This document shows positions 5,576 through 8,111 of a stretch of DNA of 8,111 nucleotides, piece by piece. The notes beneath the pieces were generated by a model. The model saw only the letters and a list, made by a program, of their open reading frames with translations, ran no database searches and was not told where the DNA came from. This DNA is from UKL13-2 sp044228625. Lineage in GTDB: Bacteria > Pseudomonadota > Gammaproteobacteria > Burkholderiales > Usitatibacteraceae. The first letter of the stretch is position 1; each line of letters opens with the position of its first letter. A program made the position numbers and the translations under genes. The DNA lies in NCBI GenBank assembly GCA_044228625.1, contig JBGAUM010000137.1, positions 1-8,111 of the forward strand. The letters run 5' to 3'.

Positions 5576-6948
5576 GTTCTGCCCGACAGGCGACGCCGTG
5601 TTTGTCGCACATACACCGCCCACTTTCGTGAACGCCACCGCACCCACATGAGAATACCCCGGCACCATTCGTCTGCGATATAGGCCACCCAGATTCCCAT
5701 GAGCCCCCATCCGAACACCACGGCAAACAGCCAGCTGCCCCCCGCTAGGATGACTACCATCGACGCAATGCCGGCCATGACCGGGTAGCGCGCGTCGCCG
5801 CAGGCGCGCAATGCATTGATCACCACCAGGTTGAAGGTCCGGCCCGGCTCCAGCAACACCGTGAGCCACAAGAGCACGATGGCTTCGCGCACGATGGCCG
5901 CATCTGCGGAAAACCACCGCAGGGTCCAAGGCGCGGCCAATGCGGAGAGGGCCGTGGCCATGACGGCAAGACCCAACGCCAAACGCAGGCCTCCTCGCAA
6001 CAGCGCATCGGCGTCCCGGAGTTTTCCCGCACCTGCCAGATGGCCGATGGCAATTTCCATGGACAACCCGATGGAGAGTCCGAACATCAATGCCACATAG
6101 GAAATTTGCAACGCGTAGGCCTGCGCCGCAAGCGCCTGCGCCCCGAGAGTGCCGGCGGCGGCCAAGCTCACCATGAAGGCCAGGCGATAGCCGATGTTTT
6201 CCGCCGCACCGGGGATGCCGATGCGCAGCACAGGCTTCAACGCGGAGGGCCGGATGCGAACCCAGTCCGTCCATCCCACGCGCAACCCGATCATTTGGCG
6301 GGCGACATAAAGCAGCGCCACGATGGCGACCGCACGACCGGCAAATTGCGCGACCGCAAATCCGGCCAAGCCCCAGCCGGAGAACGCGCCAATCCCGAGC
6401 ATCAGGGGTGCGGCCAGTGCCAATTGCAGTACGGCACTGACGACCGTCACCATCAGGACTGCGCGATTGACGAGCCTCGCCCGCAATGCGTTGGAGAGCA
6501 TCGCCGCCCACGCATCGACAAAGAAGGATGGCGCCAAGGCCACCAGGAAAAACGCCGCCATCGGGGCAATGTCCGCTGGCGCATTCATCCAGCGCATCAG
6601 CGTGCCGGCGCCCAGGGCGGCCCCCAGTGCCGTCACGACGCCCACCCACGTGCTGGCTCCGAGAATGGCGCGGATCACGCGGTTGGCCTCGGTGTTCCGC
6701 CCCCCTCCCGCCGCCTGCGCAATCACCACGCCGGCCCCGGCCCCGATGATTCGAAACAGGATGAACAGCATTGCGGCGACATGATTGCCGAGCGCAAACG
6801 CGGCCGCGGCGGGGTCGGAAATACGCGAGGCGAGCCACGTTCCCACCAGTCCTGCGCCGATGCCGATCGTGAGTTCGGCGAACATCGGTCCGGCAATGGG
6901 CCACAGGGTGCGCGCCGCCGCGCCGCCCTGCCTGTCGAAAGGATTCAA
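5566..6948 (-). CDS. MATE-family multidrug/toxin efflux transporter
   Basis: This 460-residue intact membrane protein has the expected length and about 12 hydrophobic helices of a MATE cation-coupled antiporter, which exports organic cations or other toxic compounds across the inner membrane. The first half contains LWPIAGPMFAEL (~15-26) and GNHVAAMLFILFRIIGAGAG (~54-73). The second half opens with IGIPGAAENIGY (~243-254), the internal-repeat start, followed by GAQALAAQAYAL (~269-280). NALRACGDARYP (~378-389) corresponds to the family's L-R-G-x-G-D-x-x-x-P motif. The chosen start is TTG 6948, because the next Met (residue 22) lies inside the first helix. That TTG overlaps the stop of the upstream GH13 gene (TTGA), implying translational coupling; no clear Shine-Dalgarno is visible. 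No frame break occurs in 1.38 kb. Substrate cannot be deduced. Confidence 0.9.
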   Translation of the reverse strand: MNPFDRQGGAAARTLWPIAGPMFAELTIGIGAGLVGTWLASRISDPAAAAFALGNHVAAMLFILFRIIGAGAGVVIAQAAGGGRNTEANRVIRAILGASTWVGVVTALGAALGAGTLMRWMNAPADIAPMAAFFLVALAPSFFVDAWAAMLSNALRARLVNRAVLMVTVVSAVLQLALAAPLMLGIGAFSGWGLAGFAVAQFAGRAVAIVALLYVARQMIGLRVGWTDWVRIRPSALKPVLRIGIPGAAENIGYRLAFMVSLAAAGTLGAQALAAQAYALQISYVALMFGLSIGLSMEIAIGHLAGAGKLRDADALLRGGLRLALGLAVMATALSALAAPWTLRWFSADAAIVREAIVLLWLTVLLEPGRTFNLVVINALRACGDARYPVMAGIASMVVILAGGSWLFAVVFGWGLMGIWVAYIADEWCRGILMWVRWRSRKWAVYVRQTRRRLSGRTHQ

Positions 6949-8111
6949 GGCGCGAAAACGAGCGTGGATTGGGCGGGCAGGTCCAGGGTGAGCATGCCGT
7001 CGGCTCCGGCAGTCACTATGGTGTCGGAGAGCGGATAGAGCGTGCGATACCGGACACCCGGGGCAAGCAAGGGGATTTGCACCCGTCTGGCCTCGCCGGT
7101 GTTGATGGCCACGAAAGTCTCCTCGGGGCCGAAACGCCGGCGAAACGTCAGCACGTTGCCGTCAACGCGTGCAATCTCGTAGGTGCCCTGCGACAGCGAC
7201 GCGCGTGCGCGGCGCATCTGGATCAGGCTGCGATAGTGGGACCACAACGACTGCGTGTCGGCCTGTTGCGACGCGACGTTCTGCGTTTGCACGTTGGCGG
7301 CCAATGCGCGGAACGGCGTGCCGCTGGTAAATCCACCCCGCACGGGGTCACTGGTCCAGCTCATCGGCGAGCGCAGGCTGGTATCGCCGGTGAGTCCTGC
7401 GCCTGCCCCCATGCCGATTTCCTCACCGTAATACACAAACGGAACGCCCGGCAGGAGCAGGACCATCGAGGCCGCAAGCTTCAGGCGAGAGACATTGCCA
7501 CCCAACTGGTCCCACGGGCGGGCACCGGCAAAACTGTCATGGTTGGAAAGGAATGTGGCCAGCGAATGCGGGAAGGCATTGAAGTGATATCCGGCGGTTT
7601 GCAGCGCGGCGCCATCGCCTTGCGCGGCGCGCATGAAGTTCATTTGCAGGCCGAACACAAATGCACTGCCACAGGCGCTGGCTGCAGTGAAGCCGATCGG
7701 ATCGCCGGGTGCCTCACAGACCATGGTGCGATTGGCATATCCGTTCACCACACGCCGGACATCGCCCATCAGCGGGTAATTCTGGGGCTGGTTGTCCCAG
7801 GCGTTGGGTCCGTTCTCCACCAGGTGACCGACGGCATCGAATCGAAATCCATCGACGCCGCGATTGAGCCAGTAGCGCAGGTTGTCGTGATGCCAATTCA
7901 CGACCAACGGGTTGGCCAGATTGAAGTCCGGCATTTCTGTCGAAAAAGGTGCGAAATAAAAGCCGGTGGATTCGCTTCGCCAGGGATCGCTGCCATAGAT
8001 GCTCCAACCGGTGGGCTTGGTCCCCTGCCATAGGTACCAATCGCGGAACGCGTTGCCGGTCCCGGTGCGTGAATTCAGAAACGCCGGGTGGCGCGTTCCA
8101 CTGTGGTTCAT
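6945..8111 (-). CDS. GH13 alpha-amylase-family glycoside hydrolase, 5' end outside the window
   Basis: 388 codons are present, ending at TGA 6945-6947; the ATG at the very edge is internal, since it belongs to GH13 conserved region I (x-x-M-N-H-S). Numbered from the edge, region II is GVDGFRFDAVGHL with nucleophile Asp92. Region III is VCEAPGDP with acid/base Glu133, and region IV is FLSNHDS with the transition-state Asp192. All three catalytic carboxylates are kept. RDWYLWQG (~23-30) and GVPFVYYGEEIGM (~222-234) are also typical of the alpha-glucosidase/maltogenic side of the family. The last ~90 residues form the beta-rich domain C, ending STLVFAP. The enzyme acts on alpha-glucans or maltooligosaccharides; the exact specificity and any signal peptide lie beyond what can be seen. 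It is probably co-transcribed with the overlapping MATE gene. No frame breaks. Confidence 0.9.
   Translation of the reverse strand: MNHSGTRHPAFLNSRTGTGNAFRDWYLWQGTKPTGWSIYGSDPWRSESTGFYFAPFSTEMPDFNLANPLVVNWHHDNLRYWLNRGVDGFRFDAVGHLVENGPNAWDNQPQNYPLMGDVRRVVNGYANRTMVCEAPGDPIGFTAASACGSAFVFGLQMNFMRAAQGDGAALQTAGYHFNAFPHSLATFLSNHDSFAGARPWDQLGGNVSRLKLAASMVLLLPGVPFVYYGEEIGMGAGAGLTGDTSLRSPMSWTSDPVRGGFTSGTPFRALAANVQTQNVASQQADTQSLWSHYRSLIQMRRARASLSQGTYEIARVDGNVLTFRRRFGPEETFVAINTGEARRVQIPLLAPGVRYRTLYPLSDTIVTAGADGMLTLDLPAQSTLVFAP

Noticed and set aside
6040..7038. A 332-codon + strand ORF opposite the MATE gene
   Set aside because: It is rich in Gly, Arg, His and Gln with no recognisable domain and lies antisense to a clear MATE protein, so it is a GC-driven shadow frame.
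6969..8033. A 354-codon + strand ORF opposite the GH13 gene
   Set aside because: It is antisense to a GH13 frame that keeps all catalytic residues, and has no family features of its own.

Overview
The window is about 8.1 kb of GC-rich DNA, most likely from the chromosome of a betaproteobacterium (Burkholderiales-like). The pointers are a Bug/TctC-type tripartite tricarboxylate-transporter binding protein, a proteobacterial-type Lgt, a Pal-type lipoprotein, and a tRNA-Ala with an encoded CCA end and strong sigma70-like promoters. It reads as ordinary core and accessory chromosome. I found no phage, CRISPR, toxin-antitoxin or defence system and no biosynthetic cluster.

Layout, left to right: 3' end of a Bug-family solute-binding protein (+); a secreted alpha/beta hydrolase broken by many frame changes (+); lgt, prolipoprotein diacylglyceryl transferase (+, broken near both ends); a MarR-family regulator (-, C-terminus probably frameshifted); a Pal-like OmpA-family lipoprotein (-, one frameshift); a panE-like 2-dehydropantoate 2-reductase (+, four apparent single-base losses); a tRNA-Ala(CGC) locus with fragments of a second tRNA-Ala copy on both sides and two strong terminator hairpins; a MATE-family exporter (-, intact); and a GH13 alpha-amylase-family enzyme (-, 5' end outside the window) that overlaps the MATE start.

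Two points deserve attention. First, every protein gene between 553 and 4951 has at least one reading-frame break, while the 2.5 kb from 5566 to 8111 has none. Several breaks are repaired by adding one base to a short homopolymer (for example, restoring the GxSxG of the hydrolase), and lgt is normally essential. Indel errors in the underlying sequence are therefore a better explanation than simultaneous decay of five neighbouring genes. Second, the tRNA locus is unusual. A 19-nt tRNA 5' fragment sits directly behind a good promoter, the intact tRNA follows 162 bp later, and a 31-bp copy of the tRNA 3' end lies 261 bp beyond the first one. Between the two 3' copies lies a gene-free stretch with four consecutive hairpins. 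This resembles the scar of an integrated element or a decayed tandem tRNA array.

The genes form no single pathway. Lgt would lipidate prolipoproteins such as the Pal-like protein nearby, but the two are not in one operon. GH13 and MATE are probably co-transcribed leftward and end at the bidirectional terminator they share with the tRNA locus.
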